64,000 nucleotides of DNA, from NCBI RefSeq assembly GCF_030247195.1, contig NC_080671.1, positions 428,730,539 to 428,794,538 on the forward strand. Direction: 5' to 3'. Source of the stretch: Topomyia yanbarensis (Eukaryota > Arthropoda > Insecta > Diptera > Culicidae). The notes beneath the pieces were generated by a model. It had not been told where the DNA came from, did not search any database, and saw nothing but the letters and a program-made list of their open reading frames with translations. Positions 20,401 to 29,072 of the stretch are shown here, piece by piece. A program made the position numbers and the translations under genes. Position 1 is the stretch's first letter. Each line of letters starts with the position of its first letter.

Positions 20401-22729
20401 CTGACGATGTTTTACACGACGCGTCGAAAACAACTCGGACCTTCGTGGTTGTGCTGGATTCCTTGAACACAGGATGGTGCGGGAGGTAGCAGTGCGGGTT
20501 CACATCGTCTACTGGATCGACGAGCTTCTTCATGTGCGCCATTCGTTCGTATTCGTCCATGAACTTGCAGTATGCATCCTTGGTGGGTGGATCCTGCTCT
20601 AGTCGCTTCTCAAGGCTCAGAAACCGACGTTCGGCGATGGCTCTGGATTCGCCGAGGTTGACTAGCGGATCACGGGTGAGTGGCAAACGAACGAGATAAC
20701 GACCGGACGAATCGCGAGTGGTGGTAGTAGCGTAAAGTTCTTCACACTGTTTTTCTTCTACGGAATACACAGAACACGGCTCAACAGCTTCTAGCTCCCA
20801 GAACTTCTGCAACGCTTGTTCTAAGCTTCGATCGACAGTGGTTAGATGGCAGATGCGGGGAATGGTGGGATGATTGATGGATATCTTCCCGGAAACAGTC
20901 CATCCAAACACCGTCTCTATTAGCAACGGTAGTCCCTCTCCCAGGGAACGCTTGCTGCCAGGATGCAGCTCATGATACGCTTCACCACCGACAACCATGT
21001 CAATGTCGGATGGGATGTGGAATCTGGGGTCTGCCAACGACAACTTGGGAAGATTCCACGCGGAAATGTCGATCGGAACGGTCGGAAGGTTGACCGTCGG
21101 TCTCTTGAGGATCAGGAACTCAAGCTTGGTGGAGTACGGTGTCGACTTCGACTCGATCATAGCAGTTAATTGGCACTTAATCTGCTTGGTGGATTCTCCT
21201 ATACCAGCTACTGCGATATCCACCTTGGTGCGATGAAGGTTCAGGGAATTTGCAAGCTTCTTGGTGATGAAGTTACACATGGATCCGGAATCTAGAAGTG
21301 CGCGTGCGGGGATCTTCTTGCCATTCTGACCTACGACGAAGAGGGAAACAGTTTCCAGTAAAACTGTACTATGCTGAGCCTGAACCGATAAGCTTACTTG
21401 GCTGTTCGATTTCGCCGAGCTTGAAGGGTCAGCGTGGGCGGACGTCGAGGGAATCGGCTGACCTTCCTCGTTAACAGGAGTCGATAGCATCTTCGACGAT
21501 TCTGACTCGTGCAGCAGGGAGTGGTGTTTTTCGTGACAGTAACGGCAAGAGAACTTGGAGGTACAGTTCCGGGCTTGGTGTCCAGTACGGAAGCAATTCC
21601 AGCATAAGCGCTTTTGGGAAACCAGCTCACGGCGCTGGCGGACGGACACCTCGGAAAATGCAGGGCATTGGAAGAGGAAATGCTTCTCTGGACAAGCGAG
21701 GCACGAGGGAGCACTGTAGTTCGGTTCAACGGTAGCTGCCTTGTACGCCACCTTGAACGGCTTCGGGTTTGGAATCGGACCGGCCACCTTGGCTATAACC
21801 GGTTGTTGGGACCGATACTGTAGGTCAGTTACGACAGACGTCAGCATTCGGGCACGCTGGTAGAGGAACTCGATCAGCATATCATAGGTAACGTCGTCGT
21901 TATTGCTGGTTTTTTCCTCCCAAGCACGTAGCGTAGTTGGATCCAACTTGTAGGAAAGGAGGTTGACCAATGGGGTGTCCCAATAATGGACTGGCTCGCC
22001 TAACTTTGCCAAAGCCCGCACATGCCGGTGAAAATCGTCAGCCAATCCTTGGATTTCTGGAGGGTTCTCTCGTTTGACCGGTGGGAGGTCGTACAGAGCA
22101 CGGAAGAGCTGACGCTTCAGGAACCGCTTGTTGTCGTACCGCTTTAGCAATGCTTCCCAAGTCGATGCGTAGTTGTCCGCTTCAATGTCTACGGACTCGA
22201 ATGGTTTTCGGGCTTCTCCCTCCAGCGACTGCAGCAAGTACTGCAGCTTCGCAACCGTCGGAATATCTGCATTGCTGTGGATCATCGACGTATACGTGTC
22301 ACGGAATGCGAGCCAACGCGAAAAATCACCGTTAAACTTGGGAAGATCGATCTTGGGTAATCGTAGATGGAACGAGGACGAAGCATGAACAGGTGCCGCC
22401 ATTGTGCTGTTCAGCATGGTTGGGTTGAGGTCCGTAGCACGATTGGACAGCAGAAATCCTTTCACTGTACAATAACGCGTCTCGAAATCCATTCTCTCTT
22501 CCAGATGGGTATCCAACATCTCCGGCTTATCGTACAACTCGATCTGTCCTTGTACCTCCAGGAACTCCTTGTAGATCCGGTCCAATGAATCGAGGCGAAT
22601 TGGAATTTGGCAGGCATCCCGATCGCAATCGAAATTCTCCGCAAACTTCTCCACTGCCTTCTGCACTACAAGGATCCCTTTCCGCTGGATCACGTACTCT
22701 GACAGCTTCTTTTCGGTCTTGGTCGCCAT
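17432..22729 (-). CDS. BEL/Pao gag-pol polyprotein, 1765 aa
   Basis: One uninterrupted frame starts at the ATG at 22729. In order it shows: a DUF1759-type gag region (about 120-290, with LPKIDLPKFNGD); zinc knuckles (about 345-410, including CWNCFRTGHQARNC); a DUF1758-type aspartic protease (LLDSGS near 478); a reverse transcriptase with YVDD near 888; a Pao-type RNase H region (FFSDASEKAYGA, about 1100); an integrase zinc region (HAGPQLTL to CHTC); an integrase core with Asp in GVDYCG (about 1451), Asp in HSDNGTAF (about 1515) and Glu in GLWEAAVKS (about 1570); and a DUF5641-type C-terminus. All the key residues I looked for are present. The protein would support reverse transcription and integration of the element. 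Confidence 0.95.
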   Translation of the reverse strand: MATKTEKKLSEYVIQRKGILVVQKAVEKFAENFDCDRDACQIPIRLDSLDRIYKEFLEVQGQIELYDKPEMLDTHLEERMDFETRYCTVKGFLLSNRATDLNPTMLNSTMAAPVHASSSFHLRLPKIDLPKFNGDFSRWLAFRDTYTSMIHSNADIPTVAKLQYLLQSLEGEARKPFESVDIEADNYASTWEALLKRYDNKRFLKRQLFRALYDLPPVKRENPPEIQGLADDFHRHVRALAKLGEPVHYWDTPLVNLLSYKLDPTTLRAWEEKTSNNDDVTYDMLIEFLYQRARMLTSVVTDLQYRSQQPVIAKVAGPIPNPKPFKVAYKAATVEPNYSAPSCLACPEKHFLFQCPAFSEVSVRQRRELVSQKRLCWNCFRTGHQARNCTSKFSCRYCHEKHHSLLHESESSKMLSTPVNEEGQPIPSTSAHADPSSSAKSNSQVSLSVQAQHSTVLLETVSLFVVGQNGKKIPARALLDSGSMCNFITKKLANSLNLHRTKVDIAVAGIGESTKQIKCQLTAMIESKSTPYSTKLEFLILKRPTVNLPTVPIDISAWNLPKLSLADPRFHIPSDIDMVVGGEAYHELHPGSKRSLGEGLPLLIETVFGWTVSGKISINHPTIPRICHLTTVDRSLEQALQKFWELEAVEPCSVYSVEEKQCEELYATTTTRDSSGRYLVRLPLTRDPLVNLGESRAIAERRFLSLEKRLEQDPPTKDAYCKFMDEYERMAHMKKLVDPVDDVNPHCYLPHHPVFKESSTTTKVRVVFDASCKTSSGFSVNDKQLVGPVVQEDLLSIVMRFRTHPIAIVADIEKMYRQIQLHPEDRPLQRILWRSNRDDPLISYELQTVTYGFASAPFLATRTLLQVAQDEGDKYPASVDAVKQDFYVDDFLSGADDVQSAIRLRQEVSAMLTSAGLPLKKWASNSSEVLAQVPQEDLALLPLHDLQDEQSISTLGLVWEPKSDTMRFKVQLPLPAPVLTKRKVMSYIAQIFDPLGLVGPTITVAKLFMQRLWALKTDAGDSYEWDRPLPPRLQGEWKEFHGTLDAISKIRIPRFVSQIKTETIQLHFFSDASEKAYGACCYVRSESAAGIRVQLLTSKSKVAPLATCQSIARLELCAAVLSVSLYEKVMKSLKTSCEVFFWVDSTIVLYWLQSCPSRWKTFVANRVSTVQSSTASCSWQHVPGESNPADLISRGVNPTDIVNLEFWWIGPQWLGVLPHHWPRTVLPAFDLSTMPESKSNVAVMSVTVAEPSFSARLFSRYSSFTKLRRSIAYWMRYFRSLRVAVQKTKPEPFDSLSTADLREADLALCRVAQREMFSKELSKITRREPLPASLKWLKPTMYKDGVIRVGGRLKYAVVSEEMKHPIMLLAKHPLSVLLTEYYHSNLLHAGPQLTLTTLRQKYWVIGGRDLVRRTYHQCHTCFRSKPRLIQQTVADLPSSRVSPTRPFSVCGVDYCGPVYIKSLIRNRAPTKAYIAIFVCFSTRAVHIELVSDLSTPAFLAALRRFVARRGRMREIHSDNGTAFKGASNALNRIHHMLKSDQGGRKQILDWCSENEIMWRFIPPRAPHFGGLWEAAVKSAKHHLLREIGSVNVSYEDMITILAQIEMCLNSRPLTAIPSDPSDLEALNPGHFLVGTSLLAVPEPSLCDVPDNRLSHWQLTQKRVQRIWATWYPEYLQQLQSRATKQHPTVTIEPGRVVVIKDECLPPTQWPLGKITQVHPNKDGVVRVVTLKTATSDSVVRAVVKLALLPTPETQSTPSDPSSDDE

Positions 22730-23250
22730 TATTGTACCACTACACTGATCTTCACTACCACCACTTTAAATATCGGAAACGGGAAAAACGGTACCAATCG
22801 AAAATTCGGACTCCTTCCCGGCGCGGGTACCGTTCCTACACGACACGGAATCGAAAATGGCACAATTCGAACGAAAAAAAAATCCTTCCCGTCGCGATAT
22901 GCCACCTTTACGCGGAACGACCGAGAATGGTACGCAAATCGAATGAAATTATCCTTCCCGACGCGAGCGTACCAATCTACGCGAATTTGCCACTCACCAC
23001 CACCTTAGCAAAAACATGCAAATTTTTTCGCAAACAGAAAATTATCAAAAAATTCTGTTCCGAGTAGGCGCAAATCAGCTGCGATTACAAAACTTCGCAA
23101 TGAACTGCAGCGATAGCGTCCAAAATGGCCTTAACGGTAGGCACCTTCAGGGGGCTGGGACGGGCAGTGTCTTTGCCGTAGCGTCGCGTCAGCAGCAATT
23201 TGCAATGGTGTACTCACCGCACCGATCCTTTCTGGTTGGGGTTTCCTCCG
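22730..23250 (-). other. BEL/Pao 5' leader
   Basis: This is the untranslated stretch between the primer-binding site and the gag start. It contains three degenerate repeats of roughly 75 bp, marked by CCTTCCCGGCGCGG, CCTTCCCGTCGCGA and CCTTCCCGACGCGA on the plus strand (near 22813, 22880 and 22951). No conserved upstream frame is apparent. Confidence 0.7.
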
Positions 23251-23268
23251 ATCCGGCTCGAAGGACCA
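23251..23268 (-). other. BEL/Pao primer-binding site, tRNA-Tyr type
   Basis: Two bases inside the 5' LTR the minus strand reads TGGTCCTTCGAGCCGGAT. This is complementary to the 3' end expected for an insect tRNA-Tyr (ending CTCGAAGGACCA), over 18 bases by my recollection of that tRNA. It sets the transcription direction of the element as minus. Confidence 0.8.
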
Positions 23269-23270
23269 AA

Positions 23271-24028
23271 TGTTGGGGCGACTCACCAGAAATTTTCCGG
23301 TTCCTTGCTCGAAGGATTTGCTTCCGTCCGCAGAAGGACGGCCCAGAACGATCGTCGATGAGCAGGGAAGCTTTCCTCGAAATATACGGCGCACAAATCA
23401 CTTGTCTTTAGCCGTGTCCGTATGGACGTCACTGCACTAACCCTTTTTGGACAGGGTTTTCTGTCCCACACACAAGCCTTTCTTCGCTAGGGAACTAGCA
23501 ATTTTTTTACTGCACTCGCGGTGTAAAACGAAGGAATCTTCACAATTTTATTCTGCGATTAAATTATTCACTCGCGACGGCTGACTTAACGGGATACACA
23601 GTGTCTGTTTCGACCGGGGTATTATTCACAACCTTATCAAATCGCGGCAAAAGGCAACACGCCCTGACTGTCTCGATCGGGGTAATTTTGTCAACTCCTT
23701 TGTCAGCTGGGTTGTACAGCTGATGATTGTTTTGTACCTACGGACCAGTGTATCACGATCGTTGGTTTTTTACTGGTATTGTACGGTCACTGTTTGGTGC
23801 GATCTGCAATAATATCACTTTCTGCTGCATTGCGGGATTGTGTATCGCTCAGTAGGGTGGCGCACCCTTTTGTATAGCAGTTCATGGTGGTAGATTTGGC
23901 TTAGCATTAATTGTTGGTGAAGTTCATAGAATTTAATTTAGTTTATTATTTTTAGGTATTTAGGTTTAATTAATTAGATTTGGTTCAACTTAAATTTAGA
24001 TTTATATAGTTTAATTAACTTATAAACA
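23271..24028 (-). repeat. BEL/Pao 5' LTR
   Basis: This is the right-hand 758-bp LTR, upstream in the direction of the gag-pol gene. It has the same TGTTGGGG start and ATAAACA end as the left copy, and should hold the promoter of the element on the minus strand. Confidence 0.95.
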
Positions 24029-24082
24029 CCTATTGATAAAAAAACTGTTTTTATACCCCTCCATCATACCCTTCCAATGTGA
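24029..24082 (+). pseudogene. Displaced C-terminal end of the transposase gene
   Basis: After the right CCTAT duplication, the frame of the plus-strand transposase continues in phase for 15 codons past the isoleucine codon at the insertion point and ends in TGA at 24080-24082. AATAAA follows at 24093-24098. Without the BEL element and one copy of CCTAT the gene would read through without a frame change. This shows that the transposon was the target and the retrotransposon the newcomer. Confidence 0.85.
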
Positions 24083-24203
24083 GATATGTAAGAATAAAAG
24101 AAAAAAATACATTAAAATCAGGTCTACTGTTTATTCCAGATCAAAAAGCATTTCGGGATCTATTCAGTGAATTCATTCCATTTTAAATCAGTGATCCTGG
24201 AAT

Positions 24204-25016
24204 TTACTCTACGTACTCCACATTCCAAGTTTCTTCAGATGGCTCAATTTCATTTACATCTTGCTGCTCATCGTCTTCACACTCTCTATCGTCATAATTA
24301 ATTTCCTGAAGATGTTTGCGCTTACGCGCAGTCGGCTTCCGTGTACCACCAATCTCAGTAAATCGTTGCTTTGCATTTCGCAAGCATCGGTGCAAAAACG
24401 CCTTGCACTCAGTCATTGGAAACTCGGGATCAGAATAAAGAACGGTCTGATAAAATAAATCGATCACTCTCTCGAATCTACAAAACGGAATCTTCCGAAC
24501 CACTTGTTCCTGAACAGCTGATTTACGTCCTGTTCCAGTCCACGAGCAATTAAGCAGAAATTGACGATCAAAGAAGTAGTCTATAATTTGAAGACAAACG
24601 GTACCACCTCTCCCTGTATACCGTTGGCGACCGCGAAGTTGGCCAATTGATGCAACGATTGATTCCACAAATTCTTCTTTCCTGCAATTTTCTTCTAATA
24701 TTTCCATTTCGTTAAGATCGTTCACTGGCTTCAGGTTGATTTTATTAAGAGCGACAGTTTGAAGTTCGTGTTTACACTGGGAAGATCCTATGGCACCCAA
24801 TGCATCTAACTTTGCATTTGCGTGGGCCAGTAGTGCCAAACATTTGTTGAGTTTTAATTCCGTTGCATCAGTTTTAGTGGGAGGACTCAACTCTTCCATC
24901 AGTGCAGTCTGCGTAGTTGCGTCGCAAAATGTTTTCTCTATTTCGTCGTTCTCTTGCTGTAGAACCTTTAGTAGCACAGCTGCAGAGCGCTTTTTGGCTG
25001 GAATTTGTTTTGTCAT
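24204..25016 (-). CDS. DUF4806-domain protein of the DNA transposon
   Basis: The ATG at 25016 opens a 270-residue protein. The region from about residue 100 to 190 fits a DUF4806-type domain: NEMEILEENC, then ESIVASIGQLRGR, and the hallmark NCSWTGTGRKSA. The C-terminus is basic (RKPTARKRKH) and then acidic. The gene is convergent with the transposase. The facing polyadenylation signals are AATAAA at 24093-24098 (plus) and, on the minus strand, at 24130-24135. A 61-nt intron (25022-25082, GTAAGT to TTTAG) fits a spliced 5' leader just ahead of the ATG. DUF4806 proteins often accompany this transposase type; their exact role is unknown. The frame is intact. Confidence 0.8.
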   Translation of the reverse strand: MTKQIPAKKRSAAVLLKVLQQENDEIEKTFCDATTQTALMEELSPPTKTDATELKLNKCLALLAHANAKLDALGAIGSSQCKHELQTVALNKINLKPVNDLNEMEILEENCRKEEFVESIVASIGQLRGRQRYTGRGGTVCLQIIDYFFDRQFLLNCSWTGTGRKSAVQEQVVRKIPFCRFERVIDLFYQTVLYSDPEFPMTECKAFLHRCLRNAKQRFTEIGGTRKPTARKRKHLQEINYDDRECEDDEQQDVNEIEPSEETWNVEYVE

Positions 25017-25089
25017 GATTCCTAAATAAGAGACGAATATTTTTCATTTATTGCAATCTTGAATATGAGTAAAACTACTTACAAATTAA

Positions 25090-26270
25090 AAGGCTATTTG
25101 TCACTGTTGATTCTCCGAAAAAACGACACTGAAACCGCACTTGACTTGAGCTGCACGAAAAATGAAGAATCTGATATCGTACCGGTCTAACGGATAGGAC
25201 CAATGAGTGTATTCTACATCCCAGTAAACGAAAAGGCGACTAGGCGGATTTAAATAGATACTGTCAGTAGCGAGGGAGATGTGTAGTTTCCCCATAAAAA
25301 AATTGACATTTGCGAAACTGTGCACTCGACCGACGAAATCGGGTGTCTTCAAGATCGACCTATTAATTTACCGACTAAGTTGAATAACGTCAGGGGAAGA
25401 TTTTTGTTACCATATTAATCAGTAGATTTTATAAGACTGATTCTGGTACCCGACTTAATCGACTGAAAAATCGCCTGGAAACATTTTGTTGCATCGGAAC
25501 AAGATTTAATAGTCATATTGTTCCACAGACGAAATCGGTTCTCGTATTGTTGACAAACGCTAAAGTCAAGCTTTATGTTACAAATACAATTTTTATTTGT
25601 TTGGCATATATTTGCAACAAATTGAAAGTGAAATAGCAAAAATTACAGACACACAATTTTAACAGAAACAAGTGATTGTATACCTGACTATCGCTCGGAT
25701 TGATTTGGGTAAGTCTGATTAATGTTTCTGTTGTTAGTTTTTATTATTCTCTATAATATGTAATTGCAGATGTATTGAATCAATCAGACCGTTGCCTGTA
25801 CGAATGAAAAAAGGAAGTAAAAGAAATTCCAGTTCGCGTTTTAAGAGCAAAAGGAAGGTCTGTAATTGTAATTATCAACAAGTCATACCAAGTTCCAAGC
25901 GTAAGTCCTATAGATTTTTTTTACATGTACATAAAAAACAATATTAATTTCACACTTTTTTATGTGTAAACTTGTCTTTTACTTATTTCGAGAAATTCCC
26001 AGTGAAGGTTGGATTTGAACAATTTTAAACTATCGACAGATCTACATATTTAATCGTTTTCAATCAACCGATTTCGACATATTTCGTCGACCTATTTCGT
26101 CTGGTGTTGCGTCGACAGACACTCATGTTAAACTCTCATAAGCGTCGATGCAACAATTTATAAATTCGTCGATTTCGAAGTCGGGCGATTCAGCCGACCA
26201 AAGCCGATTTAGTCGCTGGGAAAATCGGGAGGATTTTTTACGGGGATATTGGGCAAAATATTATCGTTTC
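25090..26270. other. Promoter side of the DUF4806 gene and probable transposon terminus
   Basis: No further gene is recognised. The stretch is rich in short CGAC/GTCG words (for example 25310-25370 and 26030-26210). It begins near CCCAGTAAACGAAAAGG (25222) and ends near GCCGATTTAGTCGCTGGG (26204-26221). Such subterminal words could mark the right end of the transposon, but I could not pair them with a left end. Confidence 0.35.
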
Positions 26271-26274
26271 CTCA

Positions 26275-26355
26275 TGTCATCCGTAGCCCATTGGATAAAG
26301 GCAGCGCCAGTTCCTAAAACTATCAGATGCAGCCCAGGTTCCATTCCCGTTTAAG
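26275..26355 (+). mobile_element. Second tRNA-derived SINE-like fragment
   Basis: An A box-like TAGCCCATTGGA (26284-26295) and a B box-like GGTTCCATTCC (26338-26348) stand at tRNA-like spacing. The tail does not resemble the SINE at 1979, so this may be another family or a decayed tRNA pseudogene. Confidence 0.5.
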
Positions 26356-26359
26356 AGTA

Positions 26360-26974
26360 GGTATTTCGGAATTCTTCGACAGAGTGTGTGGGGGTGTGTT
26401 AACAGCCAAAAATAAATGTCACAATAAAGTAAACATTGAAATACAATTCAAATGGTACAAACGAAGTTCATAGAATTAAAAAAATCGTGAAATAGAGTTT
26501 TTTTTATTATTTTCGTTTCAAAGCCGTAATACAGCATTTGGAATGTAGGATATTATTGCATTTATTTGGCATTTAAAATGTCACCTAAATGCTATACCGT
26601 TACCATTTAGGGCTACCAAGATGTGTCAAATCTCAGGACATTGACGGCGTCAAATTGTAGGGGCTAGCAGTAAATCAGCCGTATATTTTGCCAAAAGCGG
26701 TTTTTAAAGAGCATTAAGGGTGACTTAAATGCTGAATAGCATTACAAAGGCTGCAGTGAAGGAACATATACAGCTGATAACAGGCTGTTGTTCGTGCTTC
26801 TTGGTTACCTGGGCTATATAGTAAGCGATTTCTGGAGCCAGCGTGCCAATTTGACGTCTTCGAATTTTACTAATGGGATTGTTGCCGAGAGTAGCAATCG
26901 GCACAATTGGCGCAATTATAATGAATAAATTTGAATTACTGTCAATCCTAGAAAACTCAAAAAATATGCTGATT
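26360..26974. other. Non-coding DNA, no gene recognised
   Basis: AT-rich sequence without a supported gene. Short words such as GGCATTTAAAATG and AAATGCTATACC hint at dispersed repeat material. Confidence 0.45.
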
Positions 26975-27078
26975 TCGTTTTTAGATCAGAGTTGCTCTAG
27001 GTTCGCTCGGAGCTGTCACTTTTGTATGGAAACTGTAAACATTAGAGCGAACCTAGGGCGACTCGATTCTAAAAACGA
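26975..27078. repeat. Short palindromic MITE, about 104 bp
   Basis: Arms of about 33 bp are inverted copies: TCGTTTTTAGATCAGAG then CTCTAGGTTCGCTC on the left, GAGCGAACCTAGG then CGATTCTAAAAACGA on the right. A spacer of some 35 bp separates them, and no target duplication was resolved. Confidence 0.7.
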
Positions 27079-27194
27079 AAACAGCAATAGTTAATTGCTT
27101 TTCTTAACGTAGAGACACATACGCAGAGAGAGATTTTGCGAGCTGGATATCTGAAAAGGGTGCGCGCGTCAGAGTAAAGAACAAAGCAAAATAG

Positions 27195-28447
27195 GCAAAC
27201 CTTAATTGCATAACCCTGCCAAGAAATGGCAGACGCCCGGTGTATTGGTGGAGTGCCGAGATTGCAGCCCTACGATCAGCCAGCCTCAAAGCTAGACGTA
27301 GGACGCAACGGGCCCGCTCCGAGGAAGTAAGAGCGGACCGCCGTGAAGTGTTTCGAGCTGCGAAATCGACATTTAATAAGGCTATTAAGAGCAGCAAGAG
27401 AGTGTTTTTCGACAACCTGTGCGAGGGTGCCAACGCGTGGGCTCTTCACCCCCCCAAACGGTCACCGGACCAGTTGCCGAAGATTATCGAAGTACTCTTT
27501 CCGTCTCGAGCTACAAGTCGGTGCGGCCGAAATGGTGCCCGCGGTGACGAACGAAAAGTTACTCGCAGTAGCTAATTCCCTAGCAACGAACAAAGCTCCA
27601 GGGTCTGATGGAGTTCCAAACAGCGCTCTCAAGGCAGCAAGCATAGCGAGCCCGAACTTGTTCAGGCCAGCTATGCAGAGATGCCTGGACGAGTGCCGTT
27701 TTCCTGATAGATGGAAAAGGCAGAAGTTGGTACTGCTTGAGAGGATCATCCTCAACAGGCTAACCCCGTAGTTTTCGAAAGGATAAGTCCACGGTAGACA
27801 CTATCAACCCTATGGTAAAGACCGCCGAGATAGCGATCCAACGGAAAAGGCGAGGTATTCGATACTGTGCGTTAGTGACCCTTTGTCGTGAAGAACGCAT
27901 TCAACAGCACAAGCTGGGATGCCATCGCGCTCTCGTTACGCCGGCTTAACCTGCCGGTGGGTCTGTACCGGATCTTGGAAAGCTACTTCCACAACCGTGT
28001 ACTATTATACGAGACCGATGCCGGTCAGAGAAGTGTTTCTATTACCGCAGGAGTCCCGCAAGGCTCGATCCTGGGCCCGGTATTATGGAACCTTATCGTC
28101 GAAGATCGTCGGTTTCGCCGACGATGTAACCTTGGTGGTCTACGGGGAGTCAATTCCAGAGGTAGAATTCACTGTAGCTCCGCCGCAAAGGTAGGTGGAC
28201 TCATCGGCATTGCCCCCATGGGGAAGTTCACTTCCATCTGACACAATTCCTGTCAGGCCATGGCTGCTTCCGATAGTACCCTTCACAGGTTTGGGTACGC
28301 GGAGGCCCCAGTCTGCCCTGACTGCCCATCAGGTGTTGACGAAACTGCGGAGCACGTATGTCCTCGTTTCGACGTCGAAAGAAGAGCAATGCGAGACGTC
28401 TGCGGACGGGACACAACCCCTGATACCCTTATCCAGAGGAGGTGTCA
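27195..28447 (+). pseudogene. R1-type non-LTR retrotransposon remnant, 5' part
   Basis: Translated pieces appear in the order of an R1-clade second reading frame. They are the pre-RT segment with RRPVYWWSAEIAALR, the block NKAPGSDGVP (about 27590), KNAFNSTSWDAI (about 27890), ITAGVPQGSILGPVLWN (about 28045), VGFADDVTLVVYG (about 28110) and the C-terminal zinc-like CPDC...EHV..CPRFD (about 28315-28375). Frameshifts and internal deletions separate them, including loss of the stretch between LVLL and ERIILNRL. The remnant stops at 28447, where the copia LTR starts, and resumes at 38155. Confidence 0.85.
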
Positions 28448-28846
28448 TGTTGAAAAAGAATATTTCGCAGTGATATACGTACGAAATATTCTTTGTATAT
28501 AAACAATTTGCCATTCACGGGACGGCAGTTGACAGTAAGAACTGTCATATGGAACGTGCTATAAAAAGCTCGGAGATGTCATCTGACAGAACGTCATGTG
28601 ACAAAAGCTTCAAGTGGGTAACTTGAGCTTTTGCATATGGACGCCGCGCATGGATGTGTTGCTTACTATAGGCAGAGGGTATGACAGGGTATGGCAGTCA
28701 ATAAGGGACTGTGATAAACAGTGCATGAAATATCAATCGATATCGAACTATGTTAGCATTATATAACTTGACGAACAAGAATCAAATAAAGTTATCTCAA
28801 ACCTACCTACAGAAATACTTCGTGTTTTCTTACGGTATTATCAACA
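28448..28846 (+). repeat. Copia LTR 1
   Basis: 399 bp from TGTTGAAAAAG to ATTATCAACA. Near its start is an inverted pair, AGAATATTTCG and CGAAATATTCT, around a 14-base loop. It differs from LTRs 2 and 3 by a G at 28694. Confidence 0.95.
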
Positions 28847-29072
28847 GGTTATGGGCCCAGTAGTTAACTGGAACTAGCCACCTGGACTATTGTAAAATAG
28901 TTGTTTTGGAAGATACACGTTTCGGGTAGAAACGGCCGGCGAGGACCAGCGTTTCGGGTAGAAACGGCCAGCGAGAACCATCGTTTCGGACAGAAGCGAC
29001 ATCCGGCGAGGACCAGCGTTTCGGGAAGAAACGGCATCCAGCGAACACCAGCGTTTCGGTAGCAAGCAGAGG
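28847..29072 (+). other. Copia primer-binding site and repeated leader (unit 1)
   Basis: Directly after the LTR comes GGTTATGGGCCCAGTA (28847-28862), matching the copia-type site that pairs with an internal part of initiator tRNA-Met. The leader then holds four to five units of about 32-35 bp, each with CGTTTCGGGTAGAAACG or a variant, a small hairpin in its own right. The same leader occurs in unit 2 at 33501-33726. Confidence 0.85.

Larger units (their letters stand above)
16604..24033 (-). mobile_element. Complete BEL/Pao LTR retrotransposon with target duplications
   Basis: Two 758-bp LTRs (16609-17366 and 23271-24028) flank one long minus-strand gag-pol frame. CCTAT occurs directly outside both LTRs (16604-16608 and 24029-24033), the 5-bp duplication typical of this group. 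A primer-binding site adjoins the 5' LTR (right side) and a purine-rich stretch adjoins the 3' LTR (left side, minus strand AAGGTGGCCGGAA). I noticed no difference between the two LTRs on visual comparison, which indicates a recent insertion. No envelope-like frame is present. Confidence 0.95.
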
